Shown in pieces: positions 38,754 through 49,555 of a DNA stretch of 64,000 nt. Every line of letters begins with the position of its first letter. Positions within the stretch are counted from its first letter, which is position 1. The translations under genes were made by a program, and so were the position numbers. The stretch is from Streptomyces sp. DvalAA-43 (GTDB taxonomy: Bacteria; Actinomycetota; Actinomycetes; Streptomycetales; Streptomycetaceae), in assembly GCF_900091725.1 (NCBI RefSeq), contig NZ_FMBW01000030.1:124001-188000 (forward strand). The letters run 5' to 3'. Below the pieces are notes generated by a model. It worked only from the letters and a program-made list of their open reading frames with translations. It searched no databases and was not told the DNA's origin.

Positions 38754-38816
38754 GACGCGCCTGGCGCGCCTGACAGACCTGACGGATCCGACGGATCCGA
38801 CGGACCTGACGCACCG
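38754..38816. repeat. Seven tandem 9-bp units
   Basis: Units GACGCGCCT, GGCGCGCCT, GACAGACCT, GACGGATCC, GACGGATCC, GACGGACCT, GACGCACCG run without gaps (38754-38816), ending six bases before the ABC-F stop codon. A 63-bp minisatellite-like array. Confidence 0.8.
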
Positions 38817-38822
38817 CAGCGA

Positions 38823-40640
<1,818 letters not shown>

Positions 40641-40740
40641 TTCACTCCTGCCCGGGGGGATGGATCGGCTTCCCAGGGTACGGGGCGGCGGCGGGGCGAT
40701 GTCCGCTCGCCCTCGCCGCCCCCACGACGGCGGCAGGCGT

Positions 40741-41634
40741 TCAGCGGACGGTCGCCCCCGGTGCCGGGGAGACCGCGGTGCGTGTGTTGCGGCAGGTGCC
40801 CGAGGTGAGCAGGGCCTCGGCCACCTTCTGGGCCGCCTCCGCGTCCGCCACCAGGAACGCGGTGGTCGGCCCGGAGCCCGAGACCAGGGCCGCCAGGGCC
40901 CCGGCGGCGGTGCCCGCGGCGAGGGTGTCGGCGAGCGAGGGGCGCAGGGAGAGCGCGGCGGGCTGGAGGTCGTTGGAGAGGGCCCCGGCGAGTGCGGTGG
41001 GGTCGCCGGTGCGCAGGGCGTCGAGGAGCGCCGGGGAGGCTTCGGGGGCCGGGACGTCGGTGTCCGCCGTGAGCCGGTCGAACTCGGCGTAGACGGCCGG
41101 GGTGGAGAGCCCGCCGTCGGCGACCGCGAAGACCCAGTGGAAGGTGGAGCCGACCTCGACCGGGGTCAGCCGCTCACCGCGTCCGGTGCCGAGGGCCGCG
41201 CCGCCGACCAGGCTGAACGGGACGTCGCTGCCCAGCTCGGCGCAGATGGCGAGGAGCTCGTCCCGGGTGGCGCCGGTGGACCAGAGGGCGTCGCAGGCCA
41301 GCAGCGCGGCGGCCCCGTCGGCGCTGCCGCCCGCCATGCCGCCCGCGACGGGGATGTCCTTGGCGATGTGGAGGTGCACATCGGGTGCGATGCCGTGGCG
41401 CTCGGCCAGGGCGAGCGCGGCGCGGGCGGCGAGGTTCGTCGCGTCCAGCGGGACCTGGGCTGCGTCCGGGCCCGAGCAGGTGATCCGCAGCTCGTCGGCG
41501 GGGGTGGCGGTGACCTCGTCGTACAGGCCGACGGCGAGGAAGACATTGGCCAGGTCGTGGAAGCCGTCGGGGCGCGGGGCACCGACCGCGAGCTGGACGT
41601 TGACCTTGGCGGGTACGCGGACGGTGACGCTCAC
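40741..41634 (-). CDS. ispE: 4-diphosphocytidyl-2-C-methyl-D-erythritol kinase
   Basis: 297 residues, GHMP kinase of the MEP isoprenoid pathway. [14 protein letters not shown] at the N-terminus, the ATP loop [17 protein letters not shown] and [13 protein letters not shown] near the C-terminus. The GTG start overlaps the ksgA stop (GTGA), so ksgA and ispE are co-translated, the widespread actinobacterial pair. Confidence 0.96.
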   Translation of the reverse strand: MSVTVRVPAKVNVQLAVGAPRPDGFHDLANVFLAVGLYDEVTATPADELRITCSGPDAAQVPLDATNLAARAALALAERHGIAPDVHLHIAKDIPVAGGMAGGSADGAAALLACDALWSTGATRDELLAICAELGSDVPFSLVGGAALGTGRGERLTPVEVGSTFHWVFAVADGGLSTPAVYAEFDRLTADTDVPAPEASPALLDALRTGDPTALAGALSNDLQPAALSLRPSLADTLAAGTAAGALAALVSGSGPTTAFLVADAEAAQKVAEALLTSGTCRNTRTAVSPAPGATVR

Positions 41635-42578
41635 TCGCCACTCCCTGAGGGCTCGTTCCCGGTGTCCCCGGAGGGCTGGTTCGTGGTGGCCCTGGAAGGG
41701 GGATTCCCCGTGGCCCCGGAGGGCTTGTGCTCGGCGATGGCGGCGAATTCCTCGACCGTCAGCGATTCGCCGCGGGCCTGCGGCGAGATCCCGGCCGCGA
41801 CCAGGGCCGCCTCGGCGGCGGGGGCGGAGCCCGCCCAGCCGGCCAGGGCCGCCCGCAGCGTCTTGCGGCGCTGGGCGAAGGCCGCGTCGACGACCGCGAA
41901 GACCTCGGTGCGGTCGGCGCTCGTCGCGATCGGCTCGGTGCGCCGGACCAGGGAGACCAGTCCGGAGTCGACGTTCGGGGCGGGCCAGAAGACGTTGCGG
42001 CCGATGGAGCCGGCCCGCTTGACGTCCGCGTACCAGTTGGCCTTCACGGACGGCACGCCGTAGACCTTGTTGCCCGGCCGGGCGGCCAGCCGGTCGGCGA
42101 CCTCGGCCTGGACCATGACGAGGGTGCGCTCGATGGACGGGAAGCGCTCCAGCATCGTCAGCAGGACCGGCACGGCGACGTTGTACGGGAGGTTCGCGAC
42201 CAGCGCGGTGGGCGCCGGGCCGGGCAGCTCCCGGACCAGCATCGCGTCGGAGTGGACCAGGGCGAACCGGTCGGCGCGCCCCGGCATCCGGGCGGCGACG
42301 GTGGCGGGCAGCGCGGCCGCCAGTACGTCGTCGATCTCGACGGCGACGACCCGGTCCGCCGCCTCCAGCAGCGCCAGGGTCAGCGAGCCGAGCCCGGGGC
42401 CGACCTCGACGACGACGTCGTCCGGGCGGACCTCCGCCGTCCGTACGATCCGGCGGACCGTATTGGCGTCGATGACGAAGTTCTGGCCGCGCTGCTTGGT
42501 CGGGCGTACGCCCAGTGCGGCGGCCAGCTCGCGGATGTCTGCGGGGCCCAGGAGGGCATCGGGCTCTGTGGTGCTCAC
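41631..42578 (-). CDS. rsmA (ksgA): 16S rRNA dimethyladenosine transferase
   Basis: 315 residues. Dimethylates two adjacent adenines in helix 45 of 16S r[21 protein letters not shown], motif [17 protein letters not shown] and the catalytic NLPYNVAVP are present. The last 30 residues are a low-complexity Thr/Gly/Ser/Pro tail. GTG at 42578 lies six bases after a TACGCT -10 box and has no ribosome site, so the mRNA is probably leaderless. Coupled to ispE. The gene usually beside it, rpfB, is absent. Confidence 0.94.
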   Translation of the reverse strand: MSTTEPDALLGPADIRELAAALGVRPTKQRGQNFVIDANTVRRIVRTAEVRPDDVVVEVGPGLGSLTLALLEAADRVVAVEIDDVLAAALPATVAARMPGRADRFALVHSDAMLVRELPGPAPTALVANLPYNVAVPVLLTMLERFPSIERTLVMVQAEVADRLAARPGNKVYGVPSVKANWYADVKRAGSIGRNVFWPAPNVDSGLVSLVRRTEPIATSADRTEVFAVVDAAFAQRRKTLRAALAGWAGSAPAAEAALVAAGISPQARGESLTVEEFAAIAEHKPSGATGNPPSRATTNQPSGDTGNEPSGSGE

Positions 42579-42584
42579 CTGTAA

Positions 42585-42602
42585 AGCGTAAGGCGCCTTA
42601 CG
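42585..42602 (-). promoter_or_regulatory. ksgA -10 box overlapped by 16-bp palindrome
   Basis: CGTAAGGCGCCTTACG (42587-42602) is a perfect 16-bp palindrome. Its left half overlaps the minus-strand -10 box TACGCT (42585-42590) of ksgA, so a bound protein would block the promoter. Confidence 0.65.
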
Positions 42603-42658
42603 GTTCGCACCCGCCGCCCGGCCGCTCAGCAGCCGCCCGGCACGCACTCGGCAGCCGC

Positions 42659-43525
42659 TCAGTAGTCGAAGGCCCGTGCCGTGTTGTCCGCGATCGCCGC
42701 CGCCAGGGTGTCCTCGTCGGCCCCCTTCACCTCGGCCATCGCACGGAGCGTGACCGGGATGAGGTAGGGCGCGTTGGGCCGGCCCCGGTAGGGGGCGGGC
42801 GTCAGGAACGGGGCGTCCGTCTCGACCAGGACCAGCTCCGTCGGCGCGACGGCCAGGGCGTCCCGCAGCGGCTGGGCGTTCTTGAAGGTGACATTGCCCG
42901 CGAAGGACATGAAGTACCCGGCGTCCGCGCAGATCCGGGCCATCTCGGCGTCGCCGGAGTAGCAGTGGAACACGGTACGGTCCGGGGCGCCCGCGTCGGC
43001 GAGGACGCGCAGCACGTCCGCGTGCGCCTCGCGGTCGTGGATGACCAGCGCCTTGCCGTGCCGTTTGGCGATCTCGATATGGGCCCGGAAGGACTCCTCC
43101 TGGGCGGCCACGCCCTCGGGCCCGGTGCGGAAGTAGTCGAGCCCGGTCTCACCGACCCCGCGTACGTGGTCGAGCGCGGCCAGTGCGTCGATCTCCGCGA
43201 GGGCCTCGTGCAGCGCCGCCGGTCCGCCCGGCTCCCGCGCTCCCTGGCGCGAGGTGCCTTCGGGGTCGCCGAGGACGAGGCGCGGCGCCTCGTTGGGGTG
43301 CAGCGCGACCGCCGCGTACACACCGGCGTGCGCGGCGGCGGTCTCGGCGGCCCAGCGCGAGCCGGCGACATCGCACCCCACCTGGATCACGGTGGTCACA
43401 TTGACCGCCGCGGCCCTGGCCAGGCCCTCCTCGACGGTCGCGTCCTGCATGTCCAGGTGGGTGTGCGAATCGGCGACCGGTACCCGGAGGGGTTCGGGCA
43501 GCGGCGGGGCTTCGGTACGGCTCAT
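42659..43525 (-). CDS. tatD: TatD family metal-dependent DNase/hydrolase
   Basis: 288 residues, TIM-barrel hydrolase. Metal ligands [38 protein letters not shown] and [18 protein letters not shown] are all recognisable. TatD enzymes are 3' exonucleases/DNases in nucleic-acid quality control. The ATG at 43525 is seven bases after TACGAT, so it looks leaderless. 80 bp upstream of ksgA on the same strand. Confidence 0.93.
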   Translation of the reverse strand: MSRTEAPPLPEPLRVPVADSHTHLDMQDATVEEGLARAAAVNVTTVIQVGCDVAGSRWAAETAAAHAGVYAAVALHPNEAPRLVLGDPEGTSRQGAREPGGPAALHEALAEIDALAALDHVRGVGETGLDYFRTGPEGVAAQEESFRAHIEIAKRHGKALVIHDREAHADVLRVLADAGAPDRTVFHCYSGDAEMARICADAGYFMSFAGNVTFKNAQPLRDALAVAPTELVLVETDAPFLTPAPYRGRPNAPYLIPVTLRAMAEVKGADEDTLAAAIADNTARAFDY

Positions 43526-43532
43526 GGAGACG

Positions 43533-43538
43533 ATCGTA
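43533..43538 (-). promoter_or_regulatory. tatD -10 box (leaderless)
   Basis: Minus-strand TACGAT seven bases before the ATG at 43525; no ribosome site is present. Confidence 0.6.
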
Positions 43539-43581
43539 CGAGGACACGCCGATGGCCCCCGCCCTCGGTGGAGCCGGGGGG

Positions 43582-43965
43582 CTACTTCCGGTGGAAGGGG
43601 TGCAGCAGATCGGACAGGTGCCAGTGGTGCCCCGCGCCCGCGGGTACGGCAGCCACGGCCTCGCCCTCCCGGGCGTCGCTGTCCTCGATGGCCGGCCTGG
43701 CCGGCTGGGGGTTGTGGAGGAGTTGCTGAACGGTCGAGACCCGCCCGGCCCGCATGATCCGGACCACGTGTCCGCCGCAGTTGGAGCAACTGGGCCTGGA
43801 AAGGGGCGAGGGGACACGCTCCCCATCCGCCTTGTATATGACGAAAGCGTTGTTGGATCCGTCGACGTGGTGCTCTATCTCAAAGGCTTGTTCCCAGCCA
43901 TGTCCGCACCTCATGCAGGCGAAGGCATACGCCTCGTGTGCGGTGGTTGCTGCGATCTCGCTCAT
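43582..43965 (-). CDS. Zinc-ribbon protein of unknown function
   Basis: 127 residues. Two CxxC pairs, ACMRCGHGWEQ (about 16-26) and SCSNCGGHVV (about 59-68), form a likely zinc ribbon around a strand-rich segment. The C-terminus is His-rich and unusual: AGAGHHWHLSDLLHPFHRK. Start ATG 43965 has AAGGAGCGG upstream. Lies between tatD and rsmI on the same strand. No family recognised beyond the metal site. Confidence 0.75.
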   Translation of the reverse strand: MSEIAATTAHEAYAFACMRCGHGWEQAFEIEHHVDGSNNAFVIYKADGERVPSPLSRPSCSNCGGHVVRIMRAGRVSTVQQLLHNPQPARPAIEDSDAREGEAVAAVPAGAGHHWHLSDLLHPFHRK

Positions 43966-44136
43966 GCCCGCTCCTTTGTCCGTCGGACAGGCACTCCGGA
44001 CAAGCGCTCCGGAGGTTGCGTCCTGGAACCAGTGGACGCCTCTACCGGCAGCAGCGCACCGGGCCCTGTCGACTGTTGGAGCGCTTTTGGCCCGGTCGTG
44101 GCAGAAAGGCCCGATACGCGGCTCTCGCTTTGCTTT

Positions 44137-45024
44137 TCACGATAGTCCTTTGCCTTCCGCAGGGACGGTTCGCGCCGCATTCTTTGCCGCCACGACCGCG
44201 TCGAACACCTCGCGCTTGGGCAGCCCCGCGGCCGCGGCGACGGCGGCGATCGCCTCCTTGCGCCGCTCCCCCGCCTCCTCGCGCACCCGCACCCGGCGCA
44301 CCAGCTCCTCGGCGTCCAGTTCCTCGGGTCCGGAGTCGGCCGCGCCCTCGACGACGACGGTGATCTCGCCGCGCACCCCTTCGGCCGCCCAGACGGCCAG
44401 CTCGCCCAGCGGGCCGCGCTTCACTTCCTCGTACGTCTTGGTCAGTTCCCGGCACACGGCGGCCCGGCGTCCGTCGCCGAAGACCTCGGCCATCGCGGCG
44501 AGGGTGTCGTCGAGCCGGTGGGGGGCCTCGAAGAAGACCATGGTGCGGCGCTCGTCGGCGACCTCGCGCAGCCGGCCGAGCCGTTCGCCCGCCTTGCGGG
44601 GCAGGAAGCCCTCGAAGCAGAAGCGGTCGACGGGCAGCGCGGACAGGGCGAGCGCGGTCAGCACGGCGGACGGTCCGGGGACGGCGGTGACCTTGATGTC
44701 CTGCTCCACGGCGGCGGCCACGAGCCGGTAGCCGGGGTCGGAGACGGACGGCATCCCCGCGTCCGTGACCAGCAGGACGCGGGCGCCGCCGGTCAGCGCC
44801 TCGACCAGTTCGGGCGTACGGGCCGACTCGTTGCCCTCGAAGTAGGAGACGACCCGCCCCGTGGTGTGGATCCCGAGCGCCTGGGTGAGGCGGCGCAGCC
44901 GCCGGGTGTCCTCGGCGGCGACGATGTCCGCCGTCTCCAGCTCTGCGGCGAGGCGTGGCGGGGCGTCCGCCACGTCGCCGATGGGGGTTCCCGCGAGTAC
45001 CAGCGTTCCAGTCGTTCCAGTCAC
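44137..45024 (-). CDS. rsmI: 16S rRNA 2'-O-ribose C1402 methyltransferase
   Basis: 295 residues, SPOUT-independent tetrapyrrole-methylase fold. TLVLAGTPIGDVADAPPRL at the N-terminus, VAAEDTRR, SYFEGNE, VTDAGMPSVSDPGYRLV, AVPGPSAVLTALALS and FFEAPHRLDDTL are diagnostic. GTG at 45024 with GGGAGGA. Divergent from pmt, a conserved arrangement in actinobacteria. Confidence 0.95.
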   Translation of the reverse strand: MTGTTGTLVLAGTPIGDVADAPPRLAAELETADIVAAEDTRRLRRLTQALGIHTTGRVVSYFEGNESARTPELVEALTGGARVLLVTDAGMPSVSDPGYRLVAAAVEQDIKVTAVPGPSAVLTALALSALPVDRFCFEGFLPRKAGERLGRLREVADERRTMVFFEAPHRLDDTLAAMAEVFGDGRRAAVCRELTKTYEEVKRGPLGELAVWAAEGVRGEITVVVEGAADSGPEELDAEELVRRVRVREEAGERRKEAIAAVAAAAGLPKREVFDAVVAAKNAARTVPAEGKGLS

Positions 45025-45073
45025 GGAACCATCCTCCCAGCACGGGCGACAGCACTCGCACAGCGGCGTTCCC

Positions 45074-45079
45074 TACGAT
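45074..45079 (+). promoter_or_regulatory. pmt -10 box (leaderless)
   Basis: TACGAT six bases before the GTG at 45086, with no ribosome site between. Confidence 0.6.
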
Positions 45080-45085
45080 GGCGCG

Positions 45086-46852
45086 GTGACGAGTACTGCG
45101 CCCGAAGCCCGACAGGGCCAAGACGCCGGGGAACCGCACGGCGAAGAACCGGCCTCCTGGCAGCAGCGGCTGCGCCGCTTCGGCCATGCGCCCCGGCCCG
45201 GGACCGGGCTGCGCGAGCGGCTGGTCCCGCCGTACACCCGGCCCGGCGCCCAGCTGTGGGCGGTGCTCGGGGTCTCCCCGCCGCTGGCCGGGCGCCTGGT
45301 GCGGTGGTCGGCGTGGGGCGGTCCGCTGCTGGTGGCGCTGGTCGCCGGGGTGCTGCGGTTCTGGAAGCTGGGCAGCCCGCACGCGCTGATATTCGATGAG
45401 ACGTACTACGCCAAGGACTCCTGGGCGCTGATCAACCAGGGGTACGAGGGCGACTGGCCCAAGGACATCGACAAGCTGATCCTCGCGGACCCCTCGAAGG
45501 TGCACGTCCCGGTGGACCCGGGCTATGTGGTGCACCCGCCGGTCGGCAAGTGGGTCATCGGGCTCGGTGAGCACTTCTTCGGGCTCACGCCGTTCGGCTG
45601 GCGGTTCATGGTGGCGGTGCTCGGCACGCTGTCGGTGCTGATGCTGTGCCGGATCGGCCGGCGGCTGTTCCGCTCGACGTTCCTGGGCTGTCTGGCGGGC
45701 ACCCTGCTCGCCGTCGACGGTCTGCATTTCGTGATGAGCCGTACCGCGCTGCTCGACCTGGTGCTGATGTTCTTCGTGCTGGCGGCGTTCGGCGCGCTGC
45801 TGATCGACCGCGACTGGGCGCGGCGCAGGCTCGCCGCGGCGCTGCCGGTCGACGAGGAGGGGGTGCTGCGCCCGGACGCGGAGATCGCGGACCGGCTGCG
45901 GCTGGGCTGGCGTCCGTGGCGGATCACCGCGGGGCTGATGCTGGGGCTGGCCTTCGCCACCAAGTGGAACGGCCTGTACATCATGGTCGGCTTCGGCCTG
46001 ATGACGGTGCTGTGGGACGTGGGTGCCCGGCGGACGGCGGGTGCGGTCCGCCCCTACCTGGCGGTGCTGAAGCGGGATCTGCTGCCGGCGTTCGTCTCGA
46101 CGGTGCCGGTCGCGCTCGCGACGTACCTCGTCTCCTGGACCGGATGGATCGTCACCGGCAAGGGCTACTACCGCGACTGGGCGCAGACCGACGGCCGGGG
46201 CGGCAGCTGGACCTGGCTGCCGGACTGGCTGCGCAGCCTGTGGCATTACGAGTACCAGGTCTACGAGTTCCATGTGAACCTGACGTCCGGCCACACCTAC
46301 CAGTCCAATCCATGGAGCTGGATCGTGCTCGGCCGGCCCGTCTCGTACTTCTGGGAGGAGCAGTCGGGCTGCGCGGCGTCGGAGACCGGCAAGTGCTCGC
46401 GCGAGGTGCTGGCGATCGGGACGCCGCTGCTGTGGTGGGCGGCGTGCTTCGCCCTGGTGTACGTGCTGTGGCGGTGGTTCTTCCGGCGCGACTGGCGGGC
46501 GGGCGCGATCGCCTGCGGTGTGGCGGCGGGCTGGCTGCCCTGGTTCCTCTACCAGGAGCGGACGATCTTCCTCTTCTACGCGGTCGTGTTCGTGCCGTTC
46601 CTGTGTCTGGCGGTGACGATGATGATCGGCGCGCTGCTGGGCCCGGCGGCCGGGACGGGGACGAAACGGGAGCTGGGCCTGATGACCGGTGATCCCTCGG
46701 GGGAGCGCAGACGGACACTGGGCGCGATCGCGGCGGGTGTCCTGGTCCTGCTGATCATCTGGAACTTCATCTACTTCTGGCCGATCTACACGGGCACCCC
46801 GATCCCGGACGGGTCGTGGCGGGACCGGATGTGGCTGGACACGTGGATCTGA
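45086..46852 (+). CDS. pmt: Polyprenyl-phosphate-mannose--protein O-mannosyltransferase
   Basis: 588 residues. Transfers mannose from polyprenyl-phosphate-mannose to Ser/Thr of exported proteins. The first luminal loop keeps the catalytic pair in LIFDETYYAKDSWALI and the HPPVGKWVIGLGE motif; about ten membrane helices follow, ending YFWPIYTGTPIPD and MWLDTWI. In Streptomyces this enzyme glycosylates lipoproteins and the phage phiC31 receptor. Divergent from rsmI. Confidence 0.95.
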   Translation: MTSTAPEARQGQDAGEPHGEEPASWQQRLRRFGHAPRPGTGLRERLVPPYTRPGAQLWAVLGVSPPLAGRLVRWSAWGGPLLVALVAGVLRFWKLGSPHALIFDETYYAKDSWALINQGYEGDWPKDIDKLILADPSKVHVPVDPGYVVHPPVGKWVIGLGEHFFGLTPFGWRFMVAVLGTLSVLMLCRIGRRLFRSTFLGCLAGTLLAVDGLHFVMSRTALLDLVLMFFVLAAFGALLIDRDWARRRLAAALPVDEEGVLRPDAEIADRLRLGWRPWRITAGLMLGLAFATKWNGLYIMVGFGLMTVLWDVGARRTAGAVRPYLAVLKRDLLPAFVSTVPVALATYLVSWTGWIVTGKGYYRDWAQTDGRGGSWTWLPDWLRSLWHYEYQVYEFHVNLTSGHTYQSNPWSWIVLGRPVSYFWEEQSGCAASETGKCSREVLAIGTPLLWWAACFALVYVLWRWFFRRDWRAGAIACGVAAGWLPWFLYQERTIFLFYAVVFVPFLCLAVTMMIGALLGPAAGTGTKRELGLMTGDPSGERRRTLGAIAAGVLVLLIIWNFIYFWPIYTGTPIPDGSWRDRMWLDTWI

Positions 46853-46865
46853 CGGATGAAGCCAT

Positions 46866-46898
46866 CGAGGGGCCGTAGTCGTCGACTGCGGCCCCTCG
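46866..46898 (+). terminator. Terminator between pmt and a convergent small gene
   Basis: Stem CGAGGGGCCG...CGGCCCCTCG, continued inward by TAGTC/GACTG with one G-T pair; loop GTC. Serves both convergent genes. Confidence 0.75.
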
Positions 46899-46930
46899 GT
46901 GGTGGTCACCTGTCGGCGACGTGAAGGCGC

Positions 46931-47134
46931 TCAGCCGCCGACGGGCTCCGCGAACTCAAGGACGTCCTCAAGCCGTCCTCTGCCAAGTCCCCCTCTTCCG
47001 TCGAGATCCTCGGTCTCGACGTAGGTGACCTCGCCGACGACGAACACCCCGGTCACCCGGAAGCAGTGGTCGTGCCGCGGAGCGTCCGGGAAGCGAAGGG
47101 CCCAGACGGAGCCGACGCGTGGCTGTGCGGTCAT
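46931..47134 (-). CDS. Small protein of unknown function (67 aa)
   Basis: 67 residues, no membrane helix; strand-rich, with GSVWALRFPDAPRHDHCFRV and VGEVTYVETEDLDG. Good Streptomyces codon bias. A CATACT box six bases before the ATG suggests a leaderless message. No family recognised. Confidence 0.6.
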   Translation of the reverse strand: MTAQPRVGSVWALRFPDAPRHDHCFRVTGVFVVGEVTYVETEDLDGRGGLGRGRLEDVLEFAEPVGG

Positions 47135-47305
47135 GCGGTCAGTATGCCCACCGCTGCTCTACGACCGTGCCCCATCCATACCGATCGCGGCCCGGGTGCC
47201 CCGGCCCCGCGCTCCGGTCACTCCCTGTGCCCGCGCCCCTCGCATCGCGTTCCGATAACGACCGCCCCGGCCTTCCCCGCCATCCCGTAGGGTGCCCAGC
47301 AGCAT

Positions 47306-47327
47306 CTTGTTGAACGCGTTCAACAAG
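47306..47327 (+). promoter_or_regulatory. 22-bp perfect palindrome upstream of PBP gene
   Basis: Arm CTTGTTGAACG (47306-47316) is followed directly by its exact reverse complement. The core TTGAACGCGTTCAA is typical of TetR-family operators. It ends 27 bp before the PBP start, so it probably overlaps the promoter or the early transcript. Confidence 0.75.
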
Positions 47328-47354
47328 GAACTCCTGGGGAGGGGGACTGCAGGT

Positions 47355-48992
47355 ATGCGCAGTGGAGCGAAGGTAGCGATAGTCGGCGGGGTGTTCGCGG
47401 TCGTGGTCGGCGGGGTGGGGTACGGGGCGTACAACATCCTGGACGGGCTGAGCGGCGGCGGGGGCGGGGGTACGGACACCACGTCCACCTCCGCCGAGGT
47501 GAAGACGGGCCCGGTCACCAAGGCGGAGATCGACGACGCGTCGAAGAAGTTCCTCAAGGCCTGGGCGAGCGGCGACCCGGACACCGCGTCCCAGCTCACC
47601 AACAACGCGGCCGAGGCAGGCCCGGCCCTCACCGGCTACCGCGAGAGCGCCCATGTCACCAAGGCGGTGATCACCCCGGGCCCCGCGGTGGGCCCGAAGG
47701 TGCCGTACACGGTGAACGCGACCGTCTCCTTCAAGGGGAAGTCCAAGCCCTGGTCGTACTCCTCCGAGCTGACCGTGGTCCGCGGGAAGACCACCGGCAG
47801 GCCGCTGGTGGACTGGTCCCCCGCCGTGATCCATCCGGAGCTGAAGGACGGCGCCTCGCTCAAGACGGGCGAGGCGTCGGCCCCCTCGATCGAGGCCGTC
47901 GACCACAACGGCAAGATCCTCACCAAGGAGAAGTACCCGTCGCTGGGTTCGATCCTGGACACGCTGCGCCAGAAGTACGGCGAGAAGGCCGGCGGCACCG
48001 CGGGCATCGAGACCTGGATCGAGAGCGCGGACGCGGGCAGCCCCGGCAAGACCCTGCTCACCCTCACCAAGGGCAGGCCGGGCAAGGTGCAGACCACCCT
48101 GGACGCCGGTGCCCAGGCGGCGGCCGAGCTGGCCGTGAAGAAGTTCAGCCAGGCCTCGGTGGTCGCCGTCAGGCCGTCCACGGGTGCGATCCGCGCGGTC
48201 GCCAACAACCCGGCCACCGGCTTCAACGCGGCGATGCAGGGCACGCAGGCCCCCGGTTCCACGATGAAGATCGTGACGGCGGCGATGCTGATCGAGAAGG
48301 GCCTCACCTCGGCCGGCCAGAAGATCGAGTGCCCGCCGACCGCGACGTACTACGGCCGCACCTTCAAGAACCTGGACGGGTTCTCCATCGGCGACGGCAC
48401 CCTGACGACCAGCTTCGCCCGGTCCTGCAACACGGCCTTCATCAAGCTGATCGACGACACCAAGGACGACGCGGCGCTCCCCAGGGAGGCCCGTGACGTC
48501 TTCGGGATCGGCCTGGACTGGCAGACCGGCGTCGTCACCTTCGACGGCAAGGTGCCCGAGGAGACCCAGGGCGAGGCCGCCGCGCAGTACATCGGCCAGG
48601 GCACGGTCCAGATGAACGCCCTCAACATGGCCTCCATCACCGCCACCGCCCGGACCGGCACCTTCCGCCAGCCGATCATCGTGTCCCCGGAGCTGGACGG
48701 CCGCCCGATCGCCACCGCCGCGCGTTCCCTGCCCGCCTCCGTCTCCCAGCAGCTCACCGGCATGATGCGGCAGACCGCCAGTTGGGGCACCGGCAGGGCG
48801 GCGATGGCCTCGGTCGTCGGCGACAAGGGCGCCAAGACGGGCTCGGCGGAGGTGGACGGCCAGGCCACGTCCAACAGCTGGTTCACCGGCTTCAACAACG
48901 ACCTGGCGGCCGCCGCGGTCGTGCAGGCCGGCGGCCACGGCGGCGACGCGGCGGGCCCGGTGGTCGCCGCCGTGCTCCGCGCGGGGTCCTGA
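47355..48992 (+). CDS. Penicillin-binding transpeptidase with NTF2-like domain
   Basis: 545 residues. N-terminal membrane anchor (about 6-26), Gly/Ser linker, NTF2-like domain (about 52-160, KFLKAWASGDPDTASQLTNN), dimerisation segment and transpeptidase. Catalytic motifs: S302-T-M-K305 in APGSTMKIVTAA, S357-C-N359, and K494-T-G in GAKTGSAEV. Cross-links peptidoglycan outside the membrane. ATG at 47355 after GGGGAGGGGGA. A perfect palindrome upstream indicates regulation by an unlinked repressor. Confidence 0.93.
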   Translation: MRSGAKVAIVGGVFAVVVGGVGYGAYNILDGLSGGGGGGTDTTSTSAEVKTGPVTKAEIDDASKKFLKAWASGDPDTASQLTNNAAEAGPALTGYRESAHVTKAVITPGPAVGPKVPYTVNATVSFKGKSKPWSYSSELTVVRGKTTGRPLVDWSPAVIHPELKDGASLKTGEASAPSIEAVDHNGKILTKEKYPSLGSILDTLRQKYGEKAGGTAGIETWIESADAGSPGKTLLTLTKGRPGKVQTTLDAGAQAAAELAVKKFSQASVVAVRPSTGAIRAVANNPATGFNAAMQGTQAPGSTMKIVTAAMLIEKGLTSAGQKIECPPTATYYGRTFKNLDGFSIGDGTLTTSFARSCNTAFIKLIDDTKDDAALPREARDVFGIGLDWQTGVVTFDGKVPEETQGEAAAQYIGQGTVQMNALNMASITATARTGTFRQPIIVSPELDGRPIATAARSLPASVSQQLTGMMRQTASWGTGRAAMASVVGDKGAKTGSAEVDGQATSNSWFTGFNNDLAAAAVVQAGGHGGDAAGPVVAAVLRAGS

Positions 48993-49020
48993 ACACCGGA
49001 CGCCGTACGGAACCCCGTCG

Positions 49021-49057
49021 CATGCCCCGCACGCCGTTCGCTAGCGTGCGGGGCATG
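49021..49057 (+). promoter_or_regulatory. Inverted repeat containing -10 box and start codon of YbaK gene
   Basis: 14-bp perfect arms CATGCCCCGCACGC / GCGTGCGGGGCATG with a nine-base loop. TAGCGT (49042-49047) is a -10 box seven bases before the ATG at 49055, so the downstream gene is probably leaderless. The hairpin may also terminate the upstream PBP transcript. Confidence 0.65.
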
Positions 49058-49555
49058 AGCACTTCCGATGCCACCGCCGCCGCCGAGGCCCACCCCCGAT
49101 TCGCCGAGGCCCTGCGGGAGCTGGGCCTCGACGTCGAGGTCCGCCGCTTCCCCGAGGCCACCCGTACCGCCGCCGAGGCCGCCGCCGCGATCGGCTGCGA
49201 GCTGAGCGAGATCGTCAAGTCGCTGATCTTCGAGGCGGACGGGTCCCCCGTGCTGGTCCTGATGGACGGCTCCTCGCGGGTCGACGTGGAGCGGGTACGC
49301 GCGGAGCTGGGCGCCGCGAAGGTCAAGCGGGCCGGGGCCGAGCTGGTCCGGGAGACGACCGGGTACGCCATCGGCGGCGTGCCGCCCTTCGGGCACCGCA
49401 CGAAGACCCGGGTGCTGGCCGACCGCGGGCTGCTGGACCACGCCGTGGTGTGGGCGGCGGCGGGCACCCCGCACACCGTCTTCCCGCTCGACCCCGCCTC
49501 GTTGATCGGACACGCCGGCGGCACCGTGGTGGACGTGCGCGAGCACGCGAAGTGA
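49055..49555 (+). CDS. YbaK/ProX-type aminoacyl-tRNA deacylase
   Basis: 166 residues, YbaK/EbsC/ProX family, which hydrolyses mischarged tRNAs in trans. Visible: the substrate-pocket lysine in GCELSEIVKSLIF, TGYAIGGVPPFGHR and C-terminal VWAAAGTPHTVF. The ATG at 49055 is the 3' end of an inverted repeat and is probably the transcript start. Its stop overlaps the next gene (GTGA). Confidence 0.9.
   Translation: MSTSDATAAAEAHPRFAEALRELGLDVEVRRFPEATRTAAEAAAAIGCELSEIVKSLIFEADGSPVLVLMDGSSRVDVERVRAELGAAKVKRAGAELVRETTGYAIGGVPPFGHRTKTRVLADRGLLDHAVVWAAAGTPHTVFPLDPASLIGHAGGTVVDVREHAK

Noticed and set aside
38754..38816. CRISPR-like array
   Set aside because: Units are 9 bp, contiguous and without spacers; no cas genes in the window.
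44042..46909. 955-codon minus-strand frame covering rsmI and pmt
   Set aside because: Shadow frame; pmt and rsmI both have full family motifs in the competing frames.
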